A stretch of DNA of 64,000 bases from FEN-1322 sp041663425 (GTDB lineage: Bacteria > Omnitrophota > Gorgyraeia > 2-01-FULL-45-10), in contig JBAYMS010000002.1 in assembly GCA_041663425.1 (NCBI GenBank), positions 14,546 through 78,545 of the forward strand. Direction: 5' to 3'. The first letter of the stretch is position 1. Every line of letters begins with the position of its first letter. The translations under genes were made by a program, and so were the position numbers. The notes beneath the pieces are model-generated. The model ran no database searches. It was not told the origin of the DNA and worked only from the letters and a program-made list of their open reading frames with translations. Positions 34,712 through 43,801 of the stretch are shown here, piece after piece.

Positions 34712-35115
34712 TGAAAGGTTTTATGGAAACTATCACTATTCTGCTTGTGGATGATGAACCGGATTTTCTCGAGATCATGAGCGCTGTTATAAGAGGATGG
34801 AGTTATAATGTTATTACAGCTTCGGGAGGGGCGGAAGCTATCGGAATAATGAAGGTTAAAAAGCCTGATATAGTTATACTCGATTATATAATGCCTGATA
34901 TGGATGGTATAGCGGTGCTTAAAGAGATGCGTAAGACGGATAAGAATACGCCCGTTATAATGTTCACTGCGCACCCTAATATGAAGGTAATAAAAGGAAC
35001 GGAAAAATTGAGCATAAGCGCTTTCATACCTAAGCTGAGCACTTATTCTGATGTTTCATCGTCGCTGAGATCTACGATAGAAATGATCATTAAAAGCTTG
35101 CATAAGAAGGAGTAA
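34711..35115 (+). CDS. Response regulator receiver 1
   Basis: A 134-residue single receiver: ILLVDDEPDFLEIM, IVILDYIMPDMDG (phospho-Asp), MFTAHP (switch Thr) and FIPKLS (Lys). ATG 34711 overlaps the kinase stop; ATG 34723, with AAAGG upstream, gives METITILLVDDEP and may be the true start. Likely partner of the preceding kinase. Confidence 0.85.
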   Translation: MKGFMETITILLVDDEPDFLEIMSAVIRGWSYNVITASGGAEAIGIMKVKKPDIVILDYIMPDMDGIAVLKEMRKTDKNTPVIMFTAHPNMKVIKGTEKLSISAFIPKLSTYSDVSSSLRSTIEMIIKSLHKKE

Positions 35116-35121
35116 TTCTTA

Positions 35122-35499
35122 ATGGAAAAGAAGAAAATACTTTTAGTTGATGACGAGCGGGATCTTGTTGAGACGATGATCTATCAGCTGGAAGCATTCG
35201 GATATCAGGTTATCACGGCTTATGATGGGGCTGAGGGTCTGGAGAAGGCTAAGACGGAAAAGCCGGATCTTATCATTCTCGACCTTATGCTTCCTAAAAT
35301 GGATGGATATAAAGTCTGCGGCCTTTTAAAAAAAGACACCAGGTATTCAAGGATCCCGGTGATACTTTTCACTGCCAGGGCTCAGGAATCGGACATGAAA
35401 TTGGGCGAAGAGGTTGGTGCTGATGCATATATAGTTAAGCCTTTTGAATCTAAAATGCTGCTTAGTAAGATCGAAAGCCTTTTGAAATCAGGGAGTTAA
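35122..35499 (+). CDS. Response regulator receiver 2
   Basis: A 125-residue single receiver: ILLVDDERDLVETM, IILDLMLPKMDGYKV (phospho-Asp), LFTARAQ (Thr) and YIVKPFE (Lys-Pro). AAGGAG precedes ATG 35122. There is no output domain. It is placed directly before pilB, like PilG/PilH-type receivers that act on pilus motors by protein contact. Confidence 0.88.
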   Translation: MEKKKILLVDDERDLVETMIYQLEAFGYQVITAYDGAEGLEKAKTEKPDLIILDLMLPKMDGYKVCGLLKKDTRYSRIPVILFTARAQESDMKLGEEVGADAYIVKPFESKMLLSKIESLLKSGS

Positions 35500-35505
35500 A
35501 TAGCG

Positions 35506-37203
35506 ATGGTAAAGGTAAGGAAATCGCTGGGCGAGAGCCTTGTGGAAGAAGGGGTTATAACGGCTGAACAGCTTAAGCAGGCGCAGGCCGAAGAGAAAAG
35601 TACAGGCCAGCGTCTTCGGAAAGCTTTGGTTAAGTTGGGGTTCATTGCCGAAGATGACCTCGTATCATTTTTAAGCGATAAACTTAATGTGCCGCGCATA
35701 GAGCTTAATAATTATCTGATAGATCAAAAGGTAATAGAGCTTGTTCCCGAAGAGCTTGCGCGAAAGTATGAGCTGATACCTGTGCTCAAGATCGGCAATA
35801 GACTTACCTGCGCAATGGTTGATCCATGGAATGTGTTTGCCTTAGACGAGATACGCTCCAAGACGGGGCTTATTATAGAGCCTTCAGTAGCTACTGAAGC
35901 AGAAATAAAAAAAGCTATTAACGAAATTTATGGTGCAAAGCAGGGAACGATAGAAGAGCTGATAAAGTCGATAGATGAAGAAAAAATCACAGAAGCTACC
36001 GGCGGTAAAGAGCTGAATGTTAAGAAATTGCAGGGCATAGTAGAAGAGCCAACCGTTATAAAGCTGGTCAATCTTCTGATCATGCAGGCGGTAAAAGAGG
36101 GTGCGAGCGATATTCATATCGAGCCCGAAGAAAACACTCTCAGGATCAGGTTCAGGGTAGATGGTATTTTGCATGAAATAAGCGCTCCGCCCAAGCACCT
36201 CCAGTCCGCTATAATATCGAGGATCAAGATAATGGCGTCTCTCGACATCTCTGAGCGCCGCATTCCGCAGGATGGCAGATTCACGATAAATACAGGAGGC
36301 AAACAGATAGATGCGCGTGTGTCGTGTGTCCCGACCATCTATGGTGAAAATGTGGTGCTTCGTCTGCTGAATACAGCCAGCGCTTTATTAACTCTTGAGG
36401 AGCTGGGCTTCTCCACGAATATACTTGAAAAATATAACCACCTTATCTATAAGCCGCACGGGATCATACTTGTCACAGGGCCTACCGGCAGTGGAAAGAC
36501 GACGACGCTTTACGCTTCTTTGGATAAGATAAACAGTCCGGAAAAAAATATCATAACGATAGAGGATCCCGTAGAATATAAGCTCCCCGGGGTGCGCCAG
36601 ATACAGGTGGATACTAAGGTGAACCTTACATTTGCCAACGGGCTGCGGTCTATTCTTCGCCAGGATCCGGATATTGTAATGGTGGGAGAAATACGTGATA
36701 TTGAGACCGCTGAAATAGCTATCCAGGCCGCGCTTACCGGGCACCTTGTTTTTTCGACGCTTCATACAAATGATGCGCCGGGAGCTATCACTCGTCTCAT
36801 AGATATGGGCATGGAGCCGTTTCTTGTTTCCTCTTCGGTTATTGCCGTAATAGCCCAAAGACTGGTGCGTAAAATATGTCCCAGATGCAAAGAGCAGTAT
36901 ACGCCTACAAAAACAGAGCTTAAGGATATAGGATTGGAAAGCTCGGGTAAGGTGAGTTTCTATAAAGGAAAAGGCTGCCCTGATTGTATGAATACCGGAT
37001 ATAAAGGAAGGATAAGTATATACGAAATGATGCTTCCGGACGATAAGATCCGCGATGCTATTATATCTAAGACTGCGACAAGCGAAATAAAGAAGCGGGC
37101 GATAGAGGGTGGGATGATCACGCTTATGCAGGATGGTATAGAAAAAGTCGAAGCGGGAATTACCACGATAGAAGAAGTGTTAAGGGTGACTCAGGAGGAT
37201 TAA
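35506..37203 (+). CDS. pilB: Type IV pilus assembly ATPase PilB (GspE family)
   Basis: Hexameric ATPase driving pilin polymerisation; 565 residues. The MshEN/GspE N-terminal domain (residues ~1-150, KSLGESLVEEGVIT) is followed by the ATPase core: Walker A GPTGSGKTTTL near residue 325, the Asp box, Walker B DPDIVMVGEIRD near 386, and the His box STLHTNDAPGAITR. A tetracysteine Zn motif is seen at CPRC (~458) and CPDC (~490). It overlaps pilC by one base. No PilT retraction ATPase is in the window. Confidence 0.94.
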   Translation: MVKVRKSLGESLVEEGVITAEQLKQAQAEEKSTGQRLRKALVKLGFIAEDDLVSFLSDKLNVPRIELNNYLIDQKVIELVPEELARKYELIPVLKIGNRLTCAMVDPWNVFALDEIRSKTGLIIEPSVATEAEIKKAINEIYGAKQGTIEELIKSIDEEKITEATGGKELNVKKLQGIVEEPTVIKLVNLLIMQAVKEGASDIHIEPEENTLRIRFRVDGILHEISAPPKHLQSAIISRIKIMASLDISERRIPQDGRFTINTGGKQIDARVSCVPTIYGENVVLRLLNTASALLTLEELGFSTNILEKYNHLIYKPHGIILVTGPTGSGKTTTLYASLDKINSPEKNIITIEDPVEYKLPGVRQIQVDTKVNLTFANGLRSILRQDPDIVMVGEIRDIETAEIAIQAALTGHLVFSTLHTNDAPGAITRLIDMGMEPFLVSSSVIAVIAQRLVRKICPRCKEQYTPTKTELKDIGLESSGKVSFYKGKGCPDCMNTGYKGRISIYEMMLPDDKIRDAIISKTATSEIKKRAIEGGMITLMQDGIEKVEAGITTIEEVLRVTQED

Positions 37204-38414
37204 TGGCGTTATACATGTACAGGGCTCGAGATGGTGCCGGCAAGATAGTCAAGGGCACAATGGATGCCGCTACAAAGACTGAGCTTATTGATAAGCTTCA
37301 GAAGATGGGCTATATGGCGACCAATGTTAAAGAGACCTCTAGCGCTGAAATGACGTCAATATTTGATAGATTTCAAAGGATACGATCAGACGATATGCTT
37401 ATGTTCTATATCCAGTTGTCAAATATGATAACTGCAGGCATAACCATATTGATGAGCTTGTCTACGCTTGGGAAGCAGGCTGAGAACAAGGCCCTGAAAC
37501 AGGCCATAGGCAGTGTTTCAAGGCAAGTTGAGTCAGGTTCGAGCCTTTCGCAGGCATTTGCTACACAGCCGCGCATCTTCAGCAAATTATTTGTAAATAT
37601 GATAAAGGCAGGTGAGGCCAGCGGCAATCTAGACGCCGTTCTCATGAGATATGCTACATTCTTCGAGAATCAGGAAGATCTTAAGCAGAAGATAAGAGGG
37701 GCGCTTTTTTATCCCATAATACTCTTGTGTGCAGGTATTGCCGTAACCCTATTAATAGTTACCTTTGTAATCCCCCAGTTTGCCGAGATATATCTTAAAG
37801 CAGGTATAAAGCTGCCTTTGCCGACGCTGATAGTGTATAACGCAGGCCTCTTCATTAAAAATTTTTGGTATGTGATCATTATCTGCATAATTGCTGTTTT
37901 GGTTGGGTTGAAATTTTATTTCGCCACAGTTAAGGGGCAGACATTTTACGACAGGATGAAGCTCAGCCTGCCGATAATAGGACCCTTATACCGTAAGGTA
38001 GCAATGGCAAGATTCGCACGGACTCTTGCCACTCTTTTAGGCAGCGGTGTGCCGATACTGCAGTCGCTTGACATAGTTAAAGATATCGTCGGCAATGTGA
38101 TCCTGGCCGCTGCTATTACAAATATCAGAGGATATGTAGAGAAGGGCGAGCGCATGTCCGAGCCTATGAGGATAAGCGGGGAGTTTCCTCCTGACATAGT
38201 GCAGATGGTGTCGGTCGGAGAAGAGACGGGCAATATGGACGGTATGCTTAATAAGACCGCAGATTTTTACGATATGACGGTAGGCTATGCCGTAAAAAAG
38301 CTGACGACCGTTATAGAGCCGTTATTTCTTGTAGTGTTGGGAGTTATGGTAGGATTTATTATGGCATCTATGTTGATGCCGATTTTTGACATGGTGAAGA
38401 CGTTAAAGCATTAA
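37203..38414 (+). CDS. pilC: Type IV pilus inner-membrane platform protein PilC
   Basis: A 403-residue GspF-family protein with two tandem cytoplasmic helical GspF domains (about residues 65-190 and 270-390) and three membrane spans (IILLCAGIAVTLLIVTFVIP; YVIIICIIAVLVGL; LFLVVLGVMVGFIMASML). It couples PilB motion to the growing pilus. Typical motif: MIKAGEASGNLDAVL and its second-domain counterpart MVSVGEETGNMDGML. Confidence 0.94.
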   Translation: MALYMYRARDGAGKIVKGTMDAATKTELIDKLQKMGYMATNVKETSSAEMTSIFDRFQRIRSDDMLMFYIQLSNMITAGITILMSLSTLGKQAENKALKQAIGSVSRQVESGSSLSQAFATQPRIFSKLFVNMIKAGEASGNLDAVLMRYATFFENQEDLKQKIRGALFYPIILLCAGIAVTLLIVTFVIPQFAEIYLKAGIKLPLPTLIVYNAGLFIKNFWYVIIICIIAVLVGLKFYFATVKGQTFYDRMKLSLPIIGPLYRKVAMARFARTLATLLGSGVPILQSLDIVKDIVGNVILAAAITNIRGYVEKGERMSEPMRISGEFPPDIVQMVSVGEETGNMDGMLNKTADFYDMTVGYAVKKLTTVIEPLFLVVLGVMVGFIMASMLMPIFDMVKTLKH

Positions 38415-38417
38415 AAT

Positions 38418-38446
38418 CCTTCGGCTTGGCTCAGGATTTTGTCCCG
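38418..38446 (+). repeat. REP-like element fragment between pilC and pilA
   Basis: CCTTCGGCTTGGCTCAGGA followed by TTTTGTCC resembles the complement of the element at 54578-54619 (CCTTCGACTTCACTCAGGA). This element class, with a CTCAGGA core, is scattered in intergenic DNA of many bacteria. Confidence 0.55.
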
Positions 38447-38485
38447 AACATGGCCGGGGATAAAATGAAGAAAGGGGGATGTAAG

Positions 38486-38920
38486 ATGTTTAAGAAAAAA
38501 GGTTTTACGATTATAGAGCTGTTGATAGTAATAGCAGTAATAGGCATACTTGTTGGGATAGCGCTTCCGCGGTTTCGAGGTATGCAGGATGAGGGTAACA
38601 TAGCCAAAGCTAAAGCTGAGCTGAAGACACTCCAGACGGCCATAGAGAGCTATTATTCTCATAATAGCAATGTTTATCCGACGGCGCTTGCAAATATGAC
38701 AACGGCTACTCCGCAAATAATAGCCGTAGTGCCTAATGACCCGTTTAACGGGACTACCGCTTATGGATACAACCATACCGGTAATTATTACGCAATTTAC
38801 TCTGTAGGGCCGGCCAATGATGGAACGGCTACTGTAGATTCTGACGGAGCTATAACTGAGACCGACGGGGCAAGTTGTATCTATGTTACGAACGGGACGA
38901 GCATTGATGCCCAGCCGTAA
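38486..38920 (+). CDS. pilA: Type IV major pilin PilA
   Basis: A 144-residue prepilin with a class III signal: MFKKKG then FTIIELLIVIAVIGILVGIA, cleaved after Gly6, with the conserved Glu at +5 and a 20-residue hydrophobic helix. The C-terminal part is short and rich in Asn, Thr and Tyr (SYYSHNSNVYPT), GspG-like. ATG 38486 is preceded by AAAGGGGG at the right distance; the longer frame runs through the REP-like element and is not used. The best Shine-Dalgarno of the pilus genes sits here, as expected for the major subunit. Confidence 0.93.
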   Translation: MFKKKGFTIIELLIVIAVIGILVGIALPRFRGMQDEGNIAKAKAELKTLQTAIESYYSHNSNVYPTALANMTTATPQIIAVVPNDPFNGTTAYGYNHTGNYYAIYSVGPANDGTATVDSDGAITETDGASCIYVTNGTSIDAQP

Positions 38921-39282
38921 TGATTGAGAAGAAAGGTTTTACACTGCTCGAAGTTCTTCTGGCGGTTGTTTTTCTGGCAGCCGGCTCGATCTTTCTTTTG
39001 CAGGCGATCGGCTCAGGTCTTTTTGCCGGCAATATTAATGAGACGGAAATAGTCGCTATAAATTTAGCCCAGGAGAAAATGGAGTTTGTGCGGAATACCG
39101 CTTATGCCAGCATTGCCAGTGAGGCGAGAGCTGACGTAAGCGGTTTTCCTGCATATCAGCGTGAAGTAGTGGTCACCGATGCGACTTTGCAGCACAATAT
39201 TAAAAAAGTAGTTGTGAAGGTCTATTATACTATAAAAAATACCGAGCTTAATAAATCCCTGACAACCTATGTTGCGATCTGA
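38920..39282 (+). CDS. Minor prepilin (PilV/GspI-like)
   Basis: A 120-residue prepilin: MIEKKG then FTLLEVLLAVVFLAAGSIFLL, Glu at +5. The remainder (INLAQEKMEFVRNTAY) matches the GspI/PilV group of minor pseudopilins that form the pilus tip. Start ATG overlaps the pilA stop by one base and its end overlaps the next gene by 14 bases. Confidence 0.88.
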   Translation: MIEKKGFTLLEVLLAVVFLAAGSIFLLQAIGSGLFAGNINETEIVAINLAQEKMEFVRNTAYASIASEARADVSGFPAYQREVVVTDATLQHNIKKVVVKVYYTIKNTELNKSLTTYVAI

Positions 39283-39784
39283 TAAAAATAAAATCGGATT
39301 AACATTGATCGAGTTGATAATTGCACTGCTTCTCGTTTCGTTTGTTCTGGTTGCGGTGTGGTCGGTCTATAGCGCAGGCTCTAAGGTGTTTTATGGACAA
39401 GAGACGCGGGGAGGTGTAGTGCCTGAGGTTGAGCGTGCTCTGTATGAATTTGGAAGCGATTTACGCCGGGCTGCATCTGTTACGGATGCGCAGAAAACAT
39501 CGCTTACTTTTACGTCGGGTGCCAGTTCCAGCGGTAAAAATGAAACGATGAAATATGTGTGGGATGACATTTCCAGCCATTCCTTAAACAAGATATCTAC
39601 GGTGACGAAACCTGTAGTCCATTCTGTTTCGGACCTTATATTTACTTATTATGATTCAAACAACAACCTTCTTTCTTCTCCCGTGACACCCTCAGATGTG
39701 CGGGTGGTTGTTATCACTATGACGGTTACGACTAAAAACGAAAGTTTTAAGATCCAAAATGCTGCCCGTATCAGGTGCCTTTGA
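39269..39784 (+). CDS. Minor prepilin (PilW/GspJ-like)
   Basis: 171 residues: MLRSDKNKIG then LTLIELIIALLLVSFVLVAVW, with the class III cleavage site after Gly10 and Glu at +5. A mid-region with YEFGSDLRRAASV and a beta-rich tail are GspJ/PilW-like. It is part of the tip complex with its neighbours. No stand-alone Shine-Dalgarno; translation probably couples to the preceding gene. Confidence 0.88.
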   Translation: MLRSDKNKIGLTLIELIIALLLVSFVLVAVWSVYSAGSKVFYGQETRGGVVPEVERALYEFGSDLRRAASVTDAQKTSLTFTSGASSSGKNETMKYVWDDISSHSLNKISTVTKPVVHSVSDLIFTYYDSNNNLLSSPVTPSDVRVVVITMTVTTKNESFKIQNAARIRCL

Positions 39785-39785
39785 T

Positions 39786-41222
39786 ATGAATAATAAACGC
39801 GGATTCATACTGCTTCTTACCTTTGTATTGATGGTGGTGCTGACTTTTCTGGTCGGAGCACTGATGTATATGGTCAATGCTTCTACAAAAGATGCGATAT
39901 ATCAAATTGAAGACTATGGGATGCTGAACGTAGCGGATGCAGGTGTGCAATACGTGAATAAGATGCTAGACGACGGTAATTTTTATCATCAAAACCTGAA
40001 GGCAGATTTGAGAGGAGCTACAGCTAGCGGCACAGCGTCGCATACAAGCAGGATGTGTTATGTGGATGGCAGCTATTCGACAGTGGCTAACAATACAGCG
40101 ATCCTTCAGGGATTTGATTCTAATTATGCTGGTATAAGTATTGATGCTGTTTATATTGTTGCGAAGGCAGGCCGGCAGACGGGAGGTTCAGGAGCAACGC
40201 TTCAGGTGTCTTACTCTATTAATGGAGTAACGGGAGCTACTAAATTGACCCAGGCTTTGCCTAATTCCACTAATTTAGTGGAATATACCAAGTACGTTTC
40301 GGGCTTAACGTGGTCTGATATTCTTAATGGTAATTTTACTCTTACCGCCACTCGCACGGCAGGGAACAGAAATATTTATCTGGACGCTCTTTATCTGCGC
40401 GTGCGATATTCTGCGCATAGCCCAGAGGTAAATTTTTCGGATTCATTTAGTTCTGTAGGATTTTTTACCGGGACAATGTCGTCGGAGGATAGAAAGGTTC
40501 ATCTTAACACCGCGTCTCAGAGCCTGTTATCTTATCTTATGCAAGAGCTGGGGATATCCAGCTCTGCAGCCAATACGCTTGCGGACAATATAATTACTTA
40601 CAGAACTGTAAAACCTTTTGATTCTGTAGAGGAATTGCAGCAGGTTGAAGGCATGACTACGACGAATTACAACCTGATGCATGATTATGTCACAGTTTAT
40701 ACATTTATAAATCCATACGTCCAGAGAACAACGGGAGCCCGCGCGCCTATAAATATAAATGCAGCCTCTTTACAAGTTCTCAAGGCTGTATTCGATCCTT
40801 TGGGGCTCGGCACCGGCGATGCGGCTAGTTTAGCCAACGATATAGTAAATTCCAGGCCTACTTATTTTACCTGTTTTTATTCGGCGGATTCAACGGTAAC
40901 GACCGATTTTTATGACTTTGTAAGAGCGAGAACTTACCTTACTGCAGCGGAGCAGAATAAAGTGCTCGATAATGCGGACGCATCTTTGATTGTGCCTGTG
41001 TCGGGAGCTGCCGCTTTTAATTGTGCGACCACAGAATTTTCGTATGGGACAAGCGTTTTTGAAATAAATCTCTTGTCTTACGCGCCTTCAAGCCCGCGTA
41101 TGATTCGTATACAAGAAATGCTGGGGGGCGACAAGAACCGTAAGCTTACGACCTACTACGGCGATCCGGCCCCGGCCGGATATAGAAGAGAGACTTTCGA
41201 GGTCGAAGAGTTTTTTATGTAA
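39786..41222 (+). CDS. GspK/PilX-like minor pseudopilin with large inserted domain
   Basis: 478 residues from ATG 39786 (the longer start at 39759 lies inside the previous gene). The N-terminus MNNKRGFILLLTFVLMVVL is a pilin-like helix, but the +5 Glu is replaced by Leu, as in GspK. The C-terminal half has GspK/HhH-like segments (VHLNTASQSLLSYLMQ; VEELQQVEGMT; ININAASLQVLKAVF). Residues ~85-220 form an extra beta-rich, Thr/Ser-rich domain resembling a jelly-roll (AGISIDAVYIVAKAG to NIYLDALYLRVRY) not normally in GspK. It probably caps the pilus tip and might bind a surface or sugar. Confidence 0.8.
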   Translation: MNNKRGFILLLTFVLMVVLTFLVGALMYMVNASTKDAIYQIEDYGMLNVADAGVQYVNKMLDDGNFYHQNLKADLRGATASGTASHTSRMCYVDGSYSTVANNTAILQGFDSNYAGISIDAVYIVAKAGRQTGGSGATLQVSYSINGVTGATKLTQALPNSTNLVEYTKYVSGLTWSDILNGNFTLTATRTAGNRNIYLDALYLRVRYSAHSPEVNFSDSFSSVGFFTGTMSSEDRKVHLNTASQSLLSYLMQELGISSSAANTLADNIITYRTVKPFDSVEELQQVEGMTTTNYNLMHDYVTVYTFINPYVQRTTGARAPININAASLQVLKAVFDPLGLGTGDAASLANDIVNSRPTYFTCFYSADSTVTTDFYDFVRARTYLTAAEQNKVLDNADASLIVPVSGAAAFNCATTEFSYGTSVFEINLLSYAPSSPRMIRIQEMLGGDKNRKLTTYYGDPAPAGYRRETFEVEEFFM

Positions 41223-41229
41223 AATATGG

Positions 41230-41235
41230 TATACT
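41230..41235 (+). promoter_or_regulatory. Extended -10 box before pilM-pilN
   Basis: TGG-TATACT (41227-41235) is an extended -10 without a clear -35. ATG 41242 follows after 6 bases, so an internal transcript would be leaderless. Confidence 0.45.
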
Positions 41236-41241
41236 ACACTT

Positions 41242-42840
41242 ATGGATTTTAAAACTATATTTAAAAAAGAATATGTGGTGGGCCTAGACATAGGATCTTC
41301 ATCTGTGAAGACGGCTGTATTCATTGAGAAAGAGGACGGGCCTTTCCTTTTGAGGTCTGAACTTAAAGAGATCAAAAGAACGAATGACCCGGCTTCTGAT
41401 GAAGCAGGGCTGGCCGTGGCCCTGCGGTTCCTGTTCAGGGATATCGATACTAAAAAATCGGTCGTAATTGCCAGCGTCAATTGCACCAACACCGCCGTAA
41501 AAAAGATAACAACACCTTATATGCCGAAGTCTGAGCTGCGCGAAGGCATAAGGCTGCAGGCAAAAAGTTACTTTCCTTTTCCTATTGATGAATCCATGCT
41601 TGATTTTGAGATCACTGGTGATATTGTGGATAAAGGGACCAGGAAGTATGAGATCCTGGTCGCCGCTTGCCCTATAGACACTACGAAAAAATATTTATCC
41701 GCTCTGAGCAATGCCGGGATCAAACCTTCGTCAGTTATCTCATCCTCCTATGCTCTTTGTAAAGTGGCCGAGATGGTGAATAAAGAGGAAGGTTATACTA
41801 ATTGTCTTATAGATATAGGACAGACGCATACTGAGCTTGTAATATTAAAAGGTAAGCAGCTTATGTTTACGCGCAAGATACCGGTTTCAGGAAGCGATTT
41901 CACGAGCGCAATGACTGGCGCCGTTATTACCGATAAGGGCAAAGCGCAGCTTACATTCGATGAAGCCGAGAAGATAAAATGCAGCGCAGGTATTTTATCC
42001 GGTGCGGAAACTGCGGGACCAGATGCTAAAATTTCTGTGTCGCAGATATCTGCTATGCTGCGCGCCCCTGAGGAAAATTTTACGAGTGAGGTAGAGAGGT
42101 GCATAGATTATTACAGGGAAGATTCGGCCGGCGGTAAAGTCGATTCTATAATTTTGTTTGGCGGAGGCGCGGCGCTTAATGGGCTGACTAAGATATTGTC
42201 GGAAGAGCTTGGTATAGATGTCAGGCTTGGCGATTCTTTTCACGGTATTAAAGCCTCGAAAGAAGTGCTCGAATCTGGAAGCCGTCTTTCTCACAGACTC
42301 AATCTGGCTATTGGGGCAGCTTTCAGTAAAGCAGAAGGTATAAACCTTCTCCCATCTGAAATAAAAGATGAAAAAAAGATATTGATAAAGAGAAGTACTC
42401 TTGAGGCGGCAGGGACAGCTGTTCTGCTGATCCTCGTATTGCTTTATGCCGGAATGACCATAAAGCTGACCAACTTCCAGAAGAGGATATCCGCGGCAAG
42501 GATGGAATTGTCGACCCTTGAGCCGCAAATTAAAAAAGCTAAAACAGTCCTTTTGGGCAACCAAATACTTTCGAACGAACCTCAATGGGAAGACGTATTC
42601 GTGGAACTATCCAATCTCATGCCTGACAATATACACCTTACCGGTTTTCATATGAAGGACGATATGATAACGTTGAGAGGCGTTGTCGCGGCGCAGGACG
42701 GGGAGCAGGTTCTTTCGGATTTCATACTTACTCTTGAGAGCGGCCTATTCGATAGGGTGCGGCTTGTTAATACTAAAAAGATAGGTGAGGACGGCGGGAC
42801 TGAATTTGAGCTTAACTGCCGGGTAGATTATGAAAAATAG
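41242..42840 (+). CDS. pilM: PilM-PilN fusion protein (GspL-like)
   Basis: 532 residues. The N-terminal ~370 are the actin-like cytoplasmic PilM ATPase (VVGLDIGSSSVKTAVF, phosphate-1 loop; CLIDIGQTHTELVI; ILFGGGAALNGL). Then comes one membrane helix (AAGTAVLLILVLLYAGMTI), a coiled coil and a PilN-type periplasmic ferredoxin-like domain (NLMPDNIHLTGFHMKDDMITLRG region). In most type IVa pili these are two proteins; here one chain joins them, as in GspL of type II secretion. The next gene, pilO, overlaps by 11 bases. Confidence 0.9.
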   Translation: MDFKTIFKKEYVVGLDIGSSSVKTAVFIEKEDGPFLLRSELKEIKRTNDPASDEAGLAVALRFLFRDIDTKKSVVIASVNCTNTAVKKITTPYMPKSELREGIRLQAKSYFPFPIDESMLDFEITGDIVDKGTRKYEILVAACPIDTTKKYLSALSNAGIKPSSVISSSYALCKVAEMVNKEEGYTNCLIDIGQTHTELVILKGKQLMFTRKIPVSGSDFTSAMTGAVITDKGKAQLTFDEAEKIKCSAGILSGAETAGPDAKISVSQISAMLRAPEENFTSEVERCIDYYREDSAGGKVDSIILFGGGAALNGLTKILSEELGIDVRLGDSFHGIKASKEVLESGSRLSHRLNLAIGAAFSKAEGINLLPSEIKDEKKILIKRSTLEAAGTAVLLILVLLYAGMTIKLTNFQKRISAARMELSTLEPQIKKAKTVLLGNQILSNEPQWEDVFVELSNLMPDNIHLTGFHMKDDMITLRGVVAAQDGEQVLSDFILTLESGLFDRVRLVNTKKIGEDGGTEFELNCRVDYEK

Positions 42841-43339
42841 AAATATTATAATTGCGGCTATGGTAGTTTTTTCTTTGTTTTTAATATACATAATTCTCTA
42901 TAGGCCGTTAATAAAGAAGCTAAAGATGAAATCTGCTGAATATGCCGCGATCGAAAATAAAATCAATTCAGCGCAGCGCCTTATCAATTCTTCAAAGGCG
43001 ATGAAGAGCGATATTGTAATGATCACTGAAAAAGAGGTTTCGCTGGCTATTGATGAATTGACTAAACACGGCAAGAGTCTTGGCGTAGAATTCCGTGCTA
43101 TCAAACCCAGAGAGATTATAAAATCGGATCCTGTAAATCAGTATAAGATGCTGCCTGTTGATATAGAGATAGAGGCTTCGGACAAGCAATTGGCCGATTT
43201 TTTAGGATCTTTAGATGAGCTGAAGAAGAGCTTAATAAAAATATATAGTCTTGATATAAAAGCGGATGACATGAACAAGGCAATGTTAAAAGCGAAAGTA
43301 GTTATAGGTATATATTTTTCATCGGAAAGCGGTGCTTAA
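42830..43339 (+). CDS. pilO: PilO-like alignment protein
   Basis: 169 residues: a short cytoplasmic start, one TM (IIIAAMVVFSLFLIYIILY), a coiled coil (~25-60) and a ferredoxin-like periplasmic domain (VEFRAIKPREI to MLPVDIEIEASDKQLADFL). It should pair with the PilN part of the preceding fusion and bridge to PilP and the secretin. Gene order M-N-O-P is conserved. Confidence 0.88.
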   Translation: MKNRNIIIAAMVVFSLFLIYIILYRPLIKKLKMKSAEYAAIENKINSAQRLINSSKAMKSDIVMITEKEVSLAIDELTKHGKSLGVEFRAIKPREIIKSDPVNQYKMLPVDIEIEASDKQLADFLGSLDELKKSLIKIYSLDIKADDMNKAMLKAKVVIGIYFSSESGA

Positions 43340-43792
43340 ATGGATCTGCGGCAAATAGCTCAAAATAAAAAGGCTGTTATTCTTATAGCGCTGGTTAGTC
43401 TGGCGCTATTAAGCCTTCTTTATGGTATTTTCTCCAGGCCTGGCCGCCGGAATACCGCTCCGGTAAGAAGCATTGTAACTGCTTTTAATAAAAATAAAGT
43501 TTCTGCATTGCCGGAATCTTCAACTCCGGCATTTAGGCGTGCTAAGCGGACGCAGTTCCGGTCGTGGAAGAGGAGCCCGTTCGTTCCTAAGGGTGTGCCC
43601 GGAACTCCGTACTCTAAATTTGCCCTTAATGGCATACTGGCGAGCGGTAAAGAATTGAAGGCTATGATCGGTGATGCGATAGTCGGGAAGGGTGATAAAA
43701 TAAATGCGAATACAACGGTGGTTGAAGTAATGAAAGACAAAGTCATCCTTAACGATGGGACTAAAAATTTTGAATTGAAGCTAGAGCAGTGA
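43340..43792 (+). CDS. PilP/GspC-like pilus protein
   Basis: 150 residues with an N-terminal membrane helix (AVILIALVSLALLSLLYGIF), a basic proline-rich linker and a C-terminal small beta domain (FALNGILASGKELKAMIGD; VVEVMKDKVILNDGTKNFEL) of the PilP/GspC homology-region type, which contacts the secretin. PilP is usually a lipoprotein; this one is TM-anchored like GspC, and together with the PilMN fusion makes the platform look type-II-secretion-like. No secretin gene is in the window. Confidence 0.75.
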   Translation: MDLRQIAQNKKAVILIALVSLALLSLLYGIFSRPGRRNTAPVRSIVTAFNKNKVSALPESSTPAFRRAKRTQFRSWKRSPFVPKGVPGTPYSKFALNGILASGKELKAMIGDAIVGKGDKINANTTVVEVMKDKVILNDGTKNFELKLEQ

Positions 43793-43801
43793 CCTTCAGC
43801 T

